DNA of 64,000 nt from Plazaster borealis (GCA_021014325.1 CM037471.1:15823501-15887500); one strand, 5' to 3'; counted from the first letter of the stretch, positions 45,801 through 57,631 are shown. Numbers and translations are program-made. The notes: generated by a model not told the origin, from the sequence alone.

Positions 45801-48800
45801 CAAGTATGTAACAACTTAACAAACGATATACAGAATGTGACCCCAAGTGACCTTTACTTCCTGTTCAAACCGGAAGATGAAATTTAATATTTGAAAAAAT
45901 CAGAACTCCTGAACCACACATTGGATTTTTATCATCTATACATCATCAGAAAGGGCTCCAAAGATTTAAGAAACGCTACACACTGTGACCTCATTTGACC
46001 TTGACTTCCGGTTCGAACCGGAAAGTAAAAGTTAATGTTTCAACAAATCGTTTGAGGTTTACAATCCATACATCATCTAAAACGTCTTCATAAACTAAAT
46101 GCGCTACACATAATGTGACCCCTATTTGACCTTGACTTCCGGTCCAAACCGGAAGTTGATGTTTAATTTTTAGAAAAATTCATAACTCCTGGACCAGGCA
46201 TTGGATTGATAAGGTAGAATGTTTATTCATTCAATCACTCCCCACGAACACCTTGTTTTTGTCACATGACAAAAACTGAAAGTCTAGTTCTTCTCCATCT
46301 TCTTCTTCTTCTTCTTCTTCTTCCCTGGAACTCTTCTCTAGAGCATAACTCAAGATGGAAACTGAATTGAACCTTGAAACTCATCAGACAATTGAACCTC
46401 AATATGAAGACGGCACAGATTTGATGACGTCACAATGACGTCATCAGGTGTCGAATTACAAGGGTTTTAAAGTTGACAAATGACCATTTGCTATTGGCTG
46501 TATCTCCTTGAATTTGAAAGCTGTGATGTTCATAATTAAGCATCGGATAGATCACAACTTGGGCAACATTTCAAAAGTTAACGCAAAAATCCTATGACCT
46601 TTGCTTCCGGTCGTACCGGAAGGTCAAAGTTTGCCTTTGTTTGTTTTTCTTAAAAAAATGAATTTCGAGGCATAACTCAAGATTAAAATTGAATTGAACA
46701 TTGAAACTCACCAGATAATTGGACCTCAATATCATAACGACACAAACTTGATGATGTCATGATGACGTCATCAGGTATTGCATTACAATGAGTTAAAGTT
46801 TAATATTTGTAAGCAAATCATAACTCTTGAACCACATATTGGATTTTTACAATCTATACATCATCGGATAGGTCGTTTAACGTTCAACAAACGCTACACA
46901 AAGTATGACCCCATTTGACCTTGACTTCTGGTTCAAACCGGAATTTGAAAAATTCACAAAATTCGTATCTCAAAAACTACTTATCACTTCAGCACAATTT
47001 TTGCATCAGGTTGTAGAACGTTGAGCCTGCTCAAACTTTTGCACAGAAATAACAACATTTTGACATTTACATCTTGTCTTATAGCCACGGGCATTAAAGC
47101 GCACGTTTGTGTTGACCCACTTAGATAACGCGAGATAGTGTAACACGTGTACAGATACATGTATATTGTACGTGTAGTTCAGTTTACATCAACTACATGT
47201 AGGAATACATTTAGCATCGCTGTATATTGCGCACCCGCCCCGGCATAAAGATAATCCATCTAATACTTGAAAATTCGTAACTCCTGAACGACACATTGGA
47301 TATTTACAATCCATACATCATCTGAAAGGTCTTAGTAAACTGAACATGCGCTACACAAAGTGTGACCCTGGTTGACCTTGAATTCCGGTTCGAACCGGAA
47401 GTTGAAATTTAATATTTAAAAAAACCTTAACTTCTGAACAACTTATTCGATTTTTACAATCTGTTCATCAATGGGAAAGTATGTAACAACTTTAGAAACT
47501 ATATGCAGAATGTGACCCCAATTGACCTTTACTTCCTGTTCAAATCGGATGATGAAATTTAATGTTTGAAAAAATCAGAACTCCTGAACCACACATTGGA
47601 TTTTTATCATCTATACATCATCAGAACGGGCTCCAAAGATTTAAAAAACGCTACAAACTGTGACCTCATTTGACCTTGACTTCCGGTTCACACCGGAAAG
47701 TAAAAGTTAATGTTTCAACAAATCGTTGGAGGTTTACAATCCATACATCATGTAAAACGTCTTCATAAACTAAACACGCGCTACACAAAATGTGACCCCT
47801 ATTTGACCTTGACTTCCGGTCAAAACCGGAAATTGATGTTTAATTTTTTGAAAAATTCATAACTCCTGGACCAGGCATTGGACTGATAAGGTTAAATGTT
47901 GTGACCTATTCATTCAATCACTCCCCACGAACACCTTGTTTTTGTCACATGACAAAAACTGAATGTCTAGTTTATGCATGGAATGTGAATAAACAACTAA
48001 CTAAGGTTAAAAAATTGTGTTTTTATTTTAATTACAAATTTAAAAATAGGCCCTCGTTTACATGGCGCTGTTCGTGACGTCAATCGAGGCGCAGGATATT
48101 TGAAGAGAAATAGTGTAGTCCGGCCCTGTTCATTACGTCTGGGTACCTGATCAGTATGATGCGTTTTCGTATTCGGACGTCACCCAATGCAATCCTAGGA
48201 CAGTGTACAGTCGACTGATACGAGACGCCGGTTTATACAAGGTTCACCGGTCCCGAACTGTCCCATGCGCGTTTCTATGTCTTAAAAAACGGAAGATATG
48301 AGCATGGTCATAACGAGAACACAGATAATACGAGGTATTTTAAAAAATGTATTGTTTTTCCTACTTTGCCAAACTATTTGTCGGATCGGCGGGCCGCGGC
48401 GTGGCATACAGCTCAGAAACATGTTCGCTGCATAGCGCTGAAAACGACGTCGGACCGGACCACTTTGCCCTCGTTAGCCTGACTTTCGATGCCCGTAACT
48501 GCCTATTTTTGGGATCTGCAGGAAACAAATGCTAGCTGACCCCATCTTAAGTCATTTTGCTGCATCCAGCAGCAATACTCCTGGTCGGCATTGCAGGAAA
48601 AATGCAAGAAAAATCATTTTTTTGGGGGACCAAAAGAAACGTACAAGCTCACTACTTGCACGTGTGTATACAATGTAAATGCAGGCAAGTTCGAGGGGGG
48701 TCGATGTTCGATCGCAGCAAAGTCTGCCTCGATTGATGTCACAAAAAGGGATGGGCGGAGTCACCCCCAAACAACTTTATCTATTTTTTTAACATACAAA

Positions 48801-50621
48801 TCGTGCCAAACAATTACTCAATTTTTGGTTAAATTGTTAATATACAAAAAACCCAACTATTTCCAGGTGACTTTAAACTAGGTTAAGCCAAGTTGATCGG
48901 AACAATCCTTCTTTTACTGAATGAAAAAATTCTCTCCATAGCATGAATGCAAAGAATTCATTTTTATTTTATTTTATAAAAAGCAAGTAGTTCTTTGTTA
49001 TTTGATTGGTGGATAAACTATATAAGAATAAACAAACTGTACAAGATTGTGTTTTGGCATCCATTACGAGTGCGTTTCATACTGCTGTGTATTTATAATG
49101 CATGATGTTGTCTAGCGTGCAAAGTAAGACAATTGTATAAATAAAGGACGAAAATGCACAAGTAAATGAACCAAAATGCATGGTTTATGATGAAGGCCAT
49201 GTATAGTTGACTTAAAGGCAGTGGACACTATTGGTAATTACTCAAAATAATTATTGGCATAAAACCTTACTTGGTAACGAGTAATGGGGAGCTGTTGATA
49301 GTATAAAACATTGTGAGAAACGGCTCCCTCTGAAACGTAGTTTTCGAGAAAGAAGTAATTTTCCACAAATTTGATTTTGAGACCTCGGAATTAGATTTTG
49401 AGGTCTCGAAATCAAGCATCTGAAAGCACACAACTTCATGTGACAAGGGTGTTTTTTCTTGCATTATTATCTCGCAACTTCGACGACCAATTGAGCTCAA
49501 ATTTTCACAGGTTTGTTATTTTATGCATATGTTGAGATACACCAAGTGAGAACACTGATTACCAACAGTGTCCAGTGTCTTTAATTAATAACTGTTTGAC
49601 CTACAATCTTCCAGACAAATGACAAGGATATTCTTGTCATTATATAATACAAACTAATTTATTCCTTCATTTTTTAGAGGAGATTGCAATGCAAATTTGA
49701 CAACAAATGAGTTTTGTTATTGTTCCTGTGAGAATAGCACATGAAACATAGTATATATGTACTAGTTACTTGCTAAAAACTTAAGGAAATTCAAGTTTAG
49801 GTAATGGCTAAGTTGTTAAGCATAAGTGATCAAATAAATTGGTTTAAATCTACTTACCATTGTCCATATATGAAGGCCCAAGCATAGAATGAAATACAGA
49901 AATAGTATAGCGATTGTAAACTTGAACTTGTTGACGAGGTATCCAACCAAGCCGGCTTGAAATACGTATGTATTGAAGAACATTAAGAATACAACAATTG
50001 TTGCAAAGATGAGACATATGTCTTGAATACTGAAAAAAAGAAAGTTATAAATGACAAATCATCAAATTAAGTTATAAGATTAGATTGCTAACATCTTTTA
50101 CTTCAGCCAGTTCCTTTGTTTAAATCCAAGGGAGGTCTAATTGATCTTGATGATCTTGATGGCATGCCCTATCATCTTGTTCACCCATAGGGATGCACAA
50201 AGAAATGCTACAACAGTCAAGTTGTTTTCTCTGTTGACCCTCTAGATTGGCCCCAAGCATCAGACCATTTTGCAATTTTTTAATGTGTTTGGCTTTGATT
50301 AGGGTAAACAAAAAGTCTTCAGGAAGGGCCATAATAGTTTTATAAATGAGTTTTTTTAAAGGTCAAGGTAGCTGCTTTGTATTTTGCCAGTATGGAGAGC
50401 AGCTCTGGCATACACTTATATTAAATACACAGCCCTTAAACAGAAAACAAACAAACAAACAAACAAACACCTAACTTACATAAATAACACCAACTGAGTA
50501 ACATTGTCTAGTCGTAGAAGATCAGCAAAAGAATTGACAAATAAATCCACAAATATTAGGAGATACTGGAGGTATAGAACCCAGCGATACTGACTCTCCC
50601 TCATGGTGGAATAATTTCAAT
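42735..50621 (-). CDS. TMEM138: TMEM138, ciliary transition-zone tetraspan protein
   Basis: Minus strand. Four coding exons join in frame to 160 aa (human about 162): 50604-50480 (start ATG at 50602-50604), 50029-49858, 43948-43873 and 42844-42735 (TAA at 42735-42737). Recognisable blocks: [82 protein letters not shown]. Four hydrophobic segments fit a four-pass membrane protein. In vertebrates it localises to the base of cilia and its loss causes Joubert syndrome. An acceptor (ctcacttttgcag) 17 bp before the ATG shows that a non-coding 5' exon lies further upstream and was not found. Intron 2 is 5.9 kb and full of repeats. The vertebrate neighbour TMEM216 is not seen here. Confidence 0.94.
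42845..43872. other. TMEM138 intron 3
   Basis: No feature recognised in this 1-kb intron. Confidence 0.6.
43873..43948 (-). CDS. TMEM138: TMEM138 exon 3
   Basis: 76 nt. Donor chosen as GTAG|gtaggt because it gives QRVGAV, aligned with the family's QRLAAV; a donor 4 bp earlier would break the frame. Confidence 0.9.
44488..44582. repeat. Duplicated 31-bp hairpin
   Basis: aggtgttcgtgcaatatgag followed by the complementary cacgaacacct, twice (44491 on and 44555 on), at the left edge of the 1.68-kb tandem repeat. ccacgaacacctt recurs at the end of each 1.68-kb copy. Confidence 0.85.
44608..46288. repeat. 1.68-kb tandem repeat, copy 1
   Basis: Starts at tctccatcttcttcttccct and ends at cacatgacaaaaactgaaag. 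Contains about six ~140-bp subunits with ttggatttttacaatctata, catcatc, tttgaccttgacttccggtt and ccggaagttgaaattt. TGACGTCA occurs three times (44726-44752 twice, near 45076). Confidence 0.93.
46289..47971. repeat. 1.68-kb tandem repeat, copy 2
   Basis: Direct repeat of 44608-46288 with an offset of about 1681 bp and scattered substitutions and small indels. Same subunits and the same end (cacatgacaaaaactgaatg). Confidence 0.93.
47972..49210. other. TMEM138 intron 2 remainder
   Basis: No gene or repeat identified. Confidence 0.5.
49216..49580. mobile_element. MITE family A copy
   Basis: TTAA at 49212-49215 and 49581-49584 flank inverted ends aggcagtggacactattggt and ccaacagtgtccagtgtct. The centre has a 16-bp-arm inverted repeat ttgattttgagacctc / gaggtctcgaaatcaa. 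Confidence 0.9.
49858..50029 (-). CDS. TMEM138: TMEM138 exon 2
   Basis: 172 nt; acceptor tttttttcag, donor gtaagt. Encodes membrane segments two and three. Confidence 0.94.
50480..50621 (-). CDS. TMEM138: TMEM138 exon 1 (first coding exon)
   Basis: Acceptor at 50622, 17 nt of 5' UTR, then ATG at 50604. [20 protein letters not shown] begins the first membrane segment. Donor gtaagt. Confidence 0.92.
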
Positions 50622-50885
50622 CTGCAAAAGTGAGAATAAATCAATAGTGTTAATTAATCATGTCTTTAATTTATGTTGAACATGTACATGTACTGTACTT
50701 GGTAAGATCTTCCTTTTCCCTCTCTGGTCTTGGGGACCAGATGCAGAAGGTTAAGATCATCACAATATCTATTCTATGGGTTTGGTCTCCAGGACCAGAG
50801 GATTAAGAGTATCACAACCTCCATTCTCTGAAGCTTGGCTCTGGGTCCAGAGGGTTAAGATTATCACAATCTCTATTCTCTGGGG

Positions 50886-52538
50886 CTGGGGCCTATTTCA
50901 CTAAAGTCCCCATTTGCGATCATCGATATAACACTTGTGATGAGATCACAAACCGCAAATCCTTCGCTCTTGCGACGTCGCTGATTTTGCGTTTGAGATA
51001 TAAAAAGGAAAATAAACATTTTGTTTGAGGCTAAAAGTAGTGACCTTTGACATAACCCGACAGGAAAATCGTCAGTTGTCGCGTGCATGGTGGACATGGT
51101 AGGCCAAGGCCTATTTGTCAAGATTTTGTTGCCGCACAGTTCGATTAAAAATATTGCAGTTTAAATGTAAATCGGTTTCATGCTGGTGCATCAAAAATAA
51201 CAACAGGAGAACCATCAATGTTTAAATTCTAGGCATTCATTTAAAAAAAAAGTCCACATGAAATCAAATTCAAATTGTGTTTTATTAATTTTATAAAACT
51301 TTGTAGATACTTTGTAACGTTGACAAAAGTAAGTTAAGTATGAGAATGAGAGTTTTTCATTCTGATATATGTAAAAGTCTGACACTGTCAAAATGCAAAG
51401 TCATTTGAAATAATCCTAAAGAGTTGTCATCATAAAAAATAGAATCTCATTACTTTTCTAAGCTTACCAGCACAAATACAAATTATTTTCGTAGGCCTCA
51501 TTAATTTCCGTCCGATATACTTTCAATTTCAACTTAGGGGGAAACAGCTTGTTACAGTTTTTACCCCCATAAAAAGGCCTAATTGGGCATATTTGAAAAA
51601 AGGATTAATTTCTAAATGCCCGAAATATTTGTCAAATTGTCGCCGAAAATGTTGAACCAGTGGAACATATTAAATCGGAAAGGACGATTTGTGGATGCAA
51701 AATCAATACATTAATTTAAGGTCAAATGCTGGTTCAATAGATGGAGGACTCCTTTTTAACCGATTGTAAGCTCTCTCGGCAGCAGTCGCTGGGTCTGCGC
51801 TGAAAGGTGTCATCAGCAAACTGCAAGTGTATCCCAAGTGAGTATCCCATCAGCAAAAGACCGCAAAGAGTAAATAAAATGCCAATTTACTCTTTTAAGG
51901 CACTGGACAATATTGGTAATTACTCAAAATAATTGTTAGCATAAAAATTTACTTGGTAACGATCAATGGAGAGCTGTTGATAGTATAAAACATCGTGAGA
52001 AACGGCTCCCTCTGAAGTAACGTCGTTTTTGAGAAAAAAGTAATTTCTCAGTAAAACATTTGAATTCATTTCCAGACCTCACGCGTGAGGTCTAAAAATC
52101 ACATCTGAAAGCACACAACTTCGTGTGACAAGGGTGTTTTTTCTTCCATTATTATCTCGCAACTTCGATGACCAATTGAGTTCAAATTTTTACAGGTTTG
52201 TTATTTCGTTCATATGTTGAGATACACCAAGTGAGAAGACTGGTCTTTGACAATTACCAAAGGTATCCAGTGTCTTTAATTAACGGACAAACCACGTCAA
52301 GACGTACACTGCTAATAAAATCTAAACACAAAATGGCGAAATTTGTCATAAATTTGCGATGAACTTATACTTTGCGGCCACTAACGAGTCATCGCAAGAT
52401 TGTCATCGCTAATAATATTTTTGCGATGAGTAAATTCGTCGAAAAGATTTAGAGAAATCGTTATCAAAACCCTGTTGCTAAGTTGCGATGGATTTTGGAT
52501 TTAGCGATCGGTTTTGGCATTTGTGAAATCGGCCCCTG
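50886..52538. mobile_element. Element E1 copy 1 (TIR GGGGCCTATTTCAC)
   Basis: Ends ggggcctatttcactaaagt and tgtgaaatcggcccctg are imperfect inverted repeats. Subterminal gcgat/atcgc words are abundant. No transposase seen. Interrupted by a MITE A at 51899-52275. The CAGGGGCC-type end is hAT-like, but no 8-bp target duplication was found. Confidence 0.8.
51899..52275. mobile_element. MITE family A copy inside E1
   Basis: TTAA at 51895-51898 and 52276-52279. The E1 copy at 60406-62175 shows the empty site (actctttaattaacgg, TTAA 61901-61904). Central perfect 20-bp palindrome agacctcacgcgtgaggtct. Confidence 0.93.
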
Positions 52539-52978
52539 GTCTCCAGGACCAGAGGGTTAAGATAATCACAATCTCTATTCTATGGGGCTGGTCACTGGGT
52601 CCAGAGGGTTGAGATCATCACAATCTCTATTCTCTTGGGCTGGTCACTGGGTCCAGAGGGTTGAGATCATCACAATCTCTATTCGCTGGGGCTGATCTCC
52701 AGGACCAGAGGGTTAAGATAATCACAATCTCTATTCTATGGGGCTGGTCACTGGGTCCAGAGGGTTAAGATCACCAAAATCTCTATTCCCTGGAGCTGGT
52801 CTCTGAGAGTGAGACCACAACCTCTATTCTCTGGGGCTTGTCTCTGGGGCCAGAGGGTAATGATCATCACAATCATCACGACTAGAAATTATGATACAAA
52901 ATTACGGTAAAATTTCCTTCATTTTCTATTCTTTGGAGACAGAGGGTTATGATCATCACAATCTCTATTCTCTGGGGC

Positions 52979-53050
52979 TGGGGCCTATTTCACTAAAGTC
53001 CCCATTTGCGATCATCGCTATCACACTTGCGATGAGATCGCTATTAAATA
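52979..53050. mobile_element. Element E1 partial copy 3
   Basis: Left end only (ctggggcctatttcactaaa, gcgatcatcgctatcacact), again preceded by ctattctctggggctg as in copy 1. Confidence 0.8.
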
Positions 53051-53067
53051 AAATCTAAACACAAATT

Positions 53068-53268
53068 GGTCTACTGGCATTTCACTCAGTCTCTGGTAAG
53101 TTTTTGTCTTTTTTTTCTTCTAAATATTTTCTCAATGATGTTTTGAGTGTTGAATGGATTCATTACACATTCAAGATCAAATCCGTGTTCTTGGAATGTG
53201 GGTCATGATTTTTGAAAGTGGTAAAAATTGGGCAAATCTGGTCACTAGTCTCTAAAAAAAATCTATAT
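53068..53268. repeat. Inverted repeat A, left arm
   Basis: Reverse complement of 59721-59919 with few differences; core ctcagtctctggtaagtttt and tcaatgatgttttgag. Confidence 0.88.
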
Positions 53269-53445
53269 GTGATGTTTTGTATGTAATGTAAATGTAATTA
53301 TTGACATTAACAGATAAAGAAAATATGAACAAAATTTAATTAAGCTTCATAAATCAGGTAAAAATATGAACAAACGTTAGTTAGTTGAAATTTGATTCAC
53401 ATTGCCATTGTAGAGAAACTTTAAACCCAGGTCCATGGGATGGTG

Positions 53446-53732
53446 TCTAGGACGTCAGTGCAGTGCAAGGCAAGGGAAGGAAGGGAAACCAGCCATCTCG
53501 CCCCCCAGCAAAGTCGCCCACTACAAAGTCGCCCCCCAGCAAAGTCGCCCACTACAAAGTCGCCCCCCAGCAAAGTCGCCCACGACAAAGTCGCCCCCTC
53601 ACTTACAAAGTCGCCCCTTGTCAAAGTCGCCCCTCACAGAGTCGCCCCCTGACAGAGTCGCCCCCCAACAAAGTCGCCCCCCAACAAAGTCGCCCCCCGG
53701 CACAGTCGCCCCCTAACAAAGTCGCCCAGTGT
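53446..53732. repeat. Inverted repeat B left arm: CAAAGTCGCCC minisatellite
   Basis: About fourteen units of caaagtcgccccccag and variants. Reverse complement of the array at 54821-55041, with unique flank (ctaggacgtc) also shared. Confidence 0.93.
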
Positions 53733-54075
53733 ATGGTTGAGCGAAAGCCATATCACAAAAGTGAGGGCGCTTTTATATTTTGAAACAATTTATAAGCACT
53801 GGGGGAACACGAAATGTAGATAGATCTGTTATGAAGGCGGCGTTTGAGAAATGCTACGGGATTTTGAGCGTGCACGACGGGTTTGAGCGTGTTTCATATT
53901 GTTACATAATCAAATTCAAGTTACATGCATCTCAGTTTTAGGTATTGTTATAAGTCTATGTAGTTTAATTGAATAAAATTAGGTTAACTCTAACACTGTT
54001 GTGTTTTGATACATTATTTGAAGTTCGTGAAGTGTTATTGTTGTGATAAGTTGACAGTTGCCTACTTTAATAAAA

Positions 54076-54469
54076 ATATTAAGTCGATCACTGATGTTTT
54101 TTCATTTCATTTATTTCATTTATTAATTTCACAGGTAAAAATGCAAAGTACAAAAATAAGAACGATACATAAAACATAAAAATACACATAGGAGAGGGGG
54201 AAAACAAGTAGCACCCCTGATGGATTTCAAAAAAGTAAACTAAATTACTATCAAGTTAATCTCCTGGTGCCACAATTTAAGAAAGGACAATTTAAAGGAC
54301 ATTTATGGACATTAATTAAACATGGCTTACAGTATACACATATGAGAGCTAATTAAAACTATAAAAGCTCATATGTGCATTTTAAAATACAAACTTGGTA
54401 AAAGAGAGATACTGGTAATTTACAGTGTAAAAAGCACTATGGATATTAAGTCGATCACTGATGTTTTTT
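54076..54469 (-). mobile_element. Retroposon fragment with 27-bp target duplication
   Basis: The direct repeat 54076-54102 and 54443-54469 (atattaagtcgatcactgat then gtttttt) flanks 340 bp. On the minus strand this ends in a (aaatg/aaat)n tail, as in a 3' fragment of a non-LTR element or SINE. Confidence 0.8.
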
Positions 54470-54820
54470 GATTTCTTTAATAATATAATAATAATAATTT
54501 GGGAGGCTAATCATCCTTACTGGCAGCTACGAGCTGAATTGCGAAGGACGCGGCTACAACGTGTTCGAGAAGCAGGCATGCAAGGGGGCCTTTGGCAGCC
54601 AGCCACATCAACCCATTATGACCACACGGACCGGAGCACAGCCAGAGATCGAAAGTGTTTTATTTTCTTATTTTTTTTATTCAAACAGTAGGCCTACAGA
54701 TAAAATCACTAAGCATTATAAACAGACAAATTGATTAAGAATATCAAGACAAAGCATTCGCCAAGGAATCTCCAATGGTTGAATCTAAACCGTTAACAAA
54801 GGGCGCCCTCACTAAGTCTT

Positions 54821-55041
54821 CTTGGGCAACTTTGTTAGGAGGCGACTGTGTCAGGGGGCGACTTTGTTGGGGGGCGACTCTGTCAGGGGGTGACTTTGTG
54901 AGGGGCGACTTTGACAGGGGGCGACTTTGTAAGTGAGGGGGCGACTTTGTCGTGGGCGACTTTGCTGGGGGGCGACTATGTAGTGGGCGACTTTGCTGGG
55001 GGCGAGATGACTGGTATTTGAAGGAAGAATGTCGTCCTACC
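54821..55041. repeat. Inverted repeat B right arm: GGGCGACTTTG minisatellite
   Basis: About eleven units of gggcgactttgtcagg type, the complement of 53446-53732. Confidence 0.93.
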
Positions 55042-56820
55042 AGAAACGTGCCGTGGGTTACTTCGTCAAGACATGGAGGTTTGCTACCTCCATGGTCAAG
55101 ACGACAGTCGACAGAACGTTATGTGGTATATGAATGTTATGAATCATGAATGTAGGCCTAGTTCGAATTGTTGACAAATTGAAATAAAATGAATGGGCAC
55201 AACTATAGAATGCAGGTACACTTCGAAGCTATGACTGCGCCTCCGCGGAGACGGAGTCGCGGTCACGTTCATACGTACATACACAGTAGGGCCTATGATG
55301 AGAAAACAAAGTACAGATTGAACGTTGTTAGACACCCACTTACTTACAGTTACACTATTGACGGGGATTGTAGTAGTAGCTGACGGCTCAAATCAAAATT
55401 TAAGTTGTGTATATCCCAGAATAATAGCTTGATGAGTAAAGCACACACAAACCGTACAAACTAAACAATGCGGCATTTATGTACTCGTCGTACAAATACA
55501 TGAAATACAAGAGTGAGAGAGATGGGGGAGACGTTGATTGGATTGTTGACATGTTTCCATGTTCTGCCCTAACTTCAGATGCAGACCGAACTATAGTTCA
55601 AATTAGCCCAACTGTAGTTGGAACAACTTCCCTTACGTGATCAATGTGTTCCTCGCTTTATGTTGTGATATGAGCGGCGGCTTTATCGAATTGGGACCAA
55701 TAACAATAGTTGGTGATTTTAACTATAGTTAGGCTAATTCTATAGTTGGGCGCCACAGGCACTTGCTTTGCCAGATGTTGACATTTTAACAAAATGAAAA
55801 GTTTGTAAGCTGTTGTCAAACGATTAAAAAATACTATTTCTAAAAATAATTATTTTGTGATATTTGAAGTTTTTATAAAATAATTTAGACAATTTGTTTA
55901 GACTTATTAAATAACATAATCTGATGAAGCCTAAACCTAAGTAGCGTGACAGACCTCCCACAACTACTCCATGGTTCAGAGTTCGATTCACAGCTGAGTG
56001 TCGAAGCAGGACAGCATCGAGGAGGCAAGAAGCAACAGAAACTTACCAACCATGTCGGCTCGAAACCCTGGCAGTGAGCTTGGTAAACTGAATTTGTGTT
56101 GTTTGCATCAACTCTTTTGGTAGTTGAACTGGGATAAAATTGTTAACGTATTTCTCGGTTTATCAGTTTATAAAACAAAAGTTTGTGTGTGCATAAATTA
56201 TACTTTTTATAGCCTAGGCCTAGCCCTACTCCTAGCCCAGGTTGGACTCCTCCGTTGCATACAACGGCGCGACGGAGTCCAGGGTATAAAGGTCCTCAGG
56301 CATTGCAACAAAATTTATAACCATTTTTTATCATATTTTTACCTTTTTGAGGAAGCTGAAACGTGACTAACATGTTCCTTGTGTCCTGAACCTTACGACT
56401 GCTCTATTCAGAATTGCCAATTTTTCCCTTAGATGACATTATTGTGAAAATAAAATGGAAATTGACGCATTCGTTGCGACAACCTCAACTGACATGGAAC
56501 CAAGTCCACAAAAGAGGGCGCTGTCTAACCCGTTCCACTGAACGCTTTTTCTTCCGGGCGGCAACACGACGGAGTCACAGCGCCAGTGCACGACTTGGAC
56601 TTATTTTCGGAAATAATGTCATTCATGGATGTATTTGATAGGTTTTGAACTCAGCAAAAGTGTAATTAAAGGCACCAAGAATAAGTGAATGGAGTTTCAG
56701 CTTCTCAAATTAGGTAAAAATATTTTAAAATGTTACTCAAAATTTTGTTCGCATTGTAAAGGATCTTTATACCCAGGACGTCAGTGCAGTGGCACTGACT
56801 GACGTCCTACCAGGGCTAGC
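55042..56820. other. Intergenic, no gene supported
   Basis: Contains a short fold-back ggactcctccgttgcataca / cgacggagtcc near 56244-56280 that recurs at 60364-60408. Otherwise featureless. Confidence 0.5.
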
Positions 56821-56821
56821 C

Positions 56822-56902
56822 CTACTCCTAGAACTAGTATGTGAGGTTCGTTTCGCTATCATGGAGATGATAGCGAAACGAACCTCATAGTTCTAGGAGT
56901 AG
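56822..56902. repeat. Fold-back repeat with two arm pairs
   Basis: Inner arms 56842-56862 / 56867-56887 (tgaggttcgtttcgctatca) and outer arms 56822-56835 / 56889-56902 (ctactcctagaact); all perfect on reading. Confidence 0.93.
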
Positions 56903-57600
56903 CCTAGCCCCTACCGGGCCCTACCGGGCCTACTACCCCTAGGTTGAGTATAGCCCCATTAATAGTGCCAAATACTCTGGACTTCCTCCGATCCTTGGCC
57001 CTACGCCCACGTACCTCCAGGAGGTGACATTTGTTTTCGAAAATAAACTCACGTTTTATGCCGAGATTTTTTCCCCAGTTGTCCCTTATTGTGGCTCTTT
57101 TGTAGACAGCACATCAAAACGAAAAAGAGCCCGCTCGTTTTGGTGTAATTTATGAAGAAAATCGGAGGCGTTACTCACACGATTTTGACTGCCCGGCATC
57201 CATGATGTTTTCTAATGCGCATGCGCGCTGACATACAGCGCTGTGTGTGTGACCTGTCTGTACTGCTAGCTAGTCGCTGCTTCAGCAGTTTTCTTGCGAT
57301 GTGGTTTATTTGGAAGTGATACGTCAGGCTGCGTAGTACGTGTATCTCTGTCGGCCGGCGCGCCCCCCCCCCCCCGGTGATAGCAAACTTAGCGGGCGAT
57401 ATTTTAGTTGAACAATGGAGGAAGGAAATGGTCGAACCCCGAAACACCCAGGGGGGAGGAGGGGGGGGGGTGAAATTATAATAATGGGATTAATGATAAT
57501 AATAATTTATGATTTGTAAATTTAGAGTAAGCCTTTATTAGGTAAAATTGGAATTCTGCGGATATGTGCGATTTTCTTGGGCAAAACACTTGAACGAAAA

Positions 57601-57631
57601 TTGTTAATTAATTATTTAATTAATTGTTTAA

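Larger units (their letters stand above)
50703..52977. repeat. ~50-65-bp minisatellite, split by an inserted element
   Basis: Units contain cacaatctctattctctggg, gctggtcactgggtccagag and gggttaagatcatc. Left block 50703-50885 and right block 52539-52977. The flanks rejoin into one unit when the element at 50886-52538 is removed. Confidence 0.85.

Noticed and set aside
53421..53783. Overlapping frames rich in KVAPQQSRPP-type repeats
   Set aside because: They are products of the CAAAGTCGCCC minisatellite in three frames.
54470..54660. Coding exon (a Cys-containing frame ELNCEGRGYNVFEKQACKG)
   Set aside because: No convincing acceptor/donor pair and no recognised family.
57175..57447. Left TIR exon-like segment as the 5' exon of TMEM138
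   Set aside because: Joining its donor to the acceptor at 50622 would place a short upstream frame ending at once in TGA, and the segment is an element TIR. Possible but unsupported.
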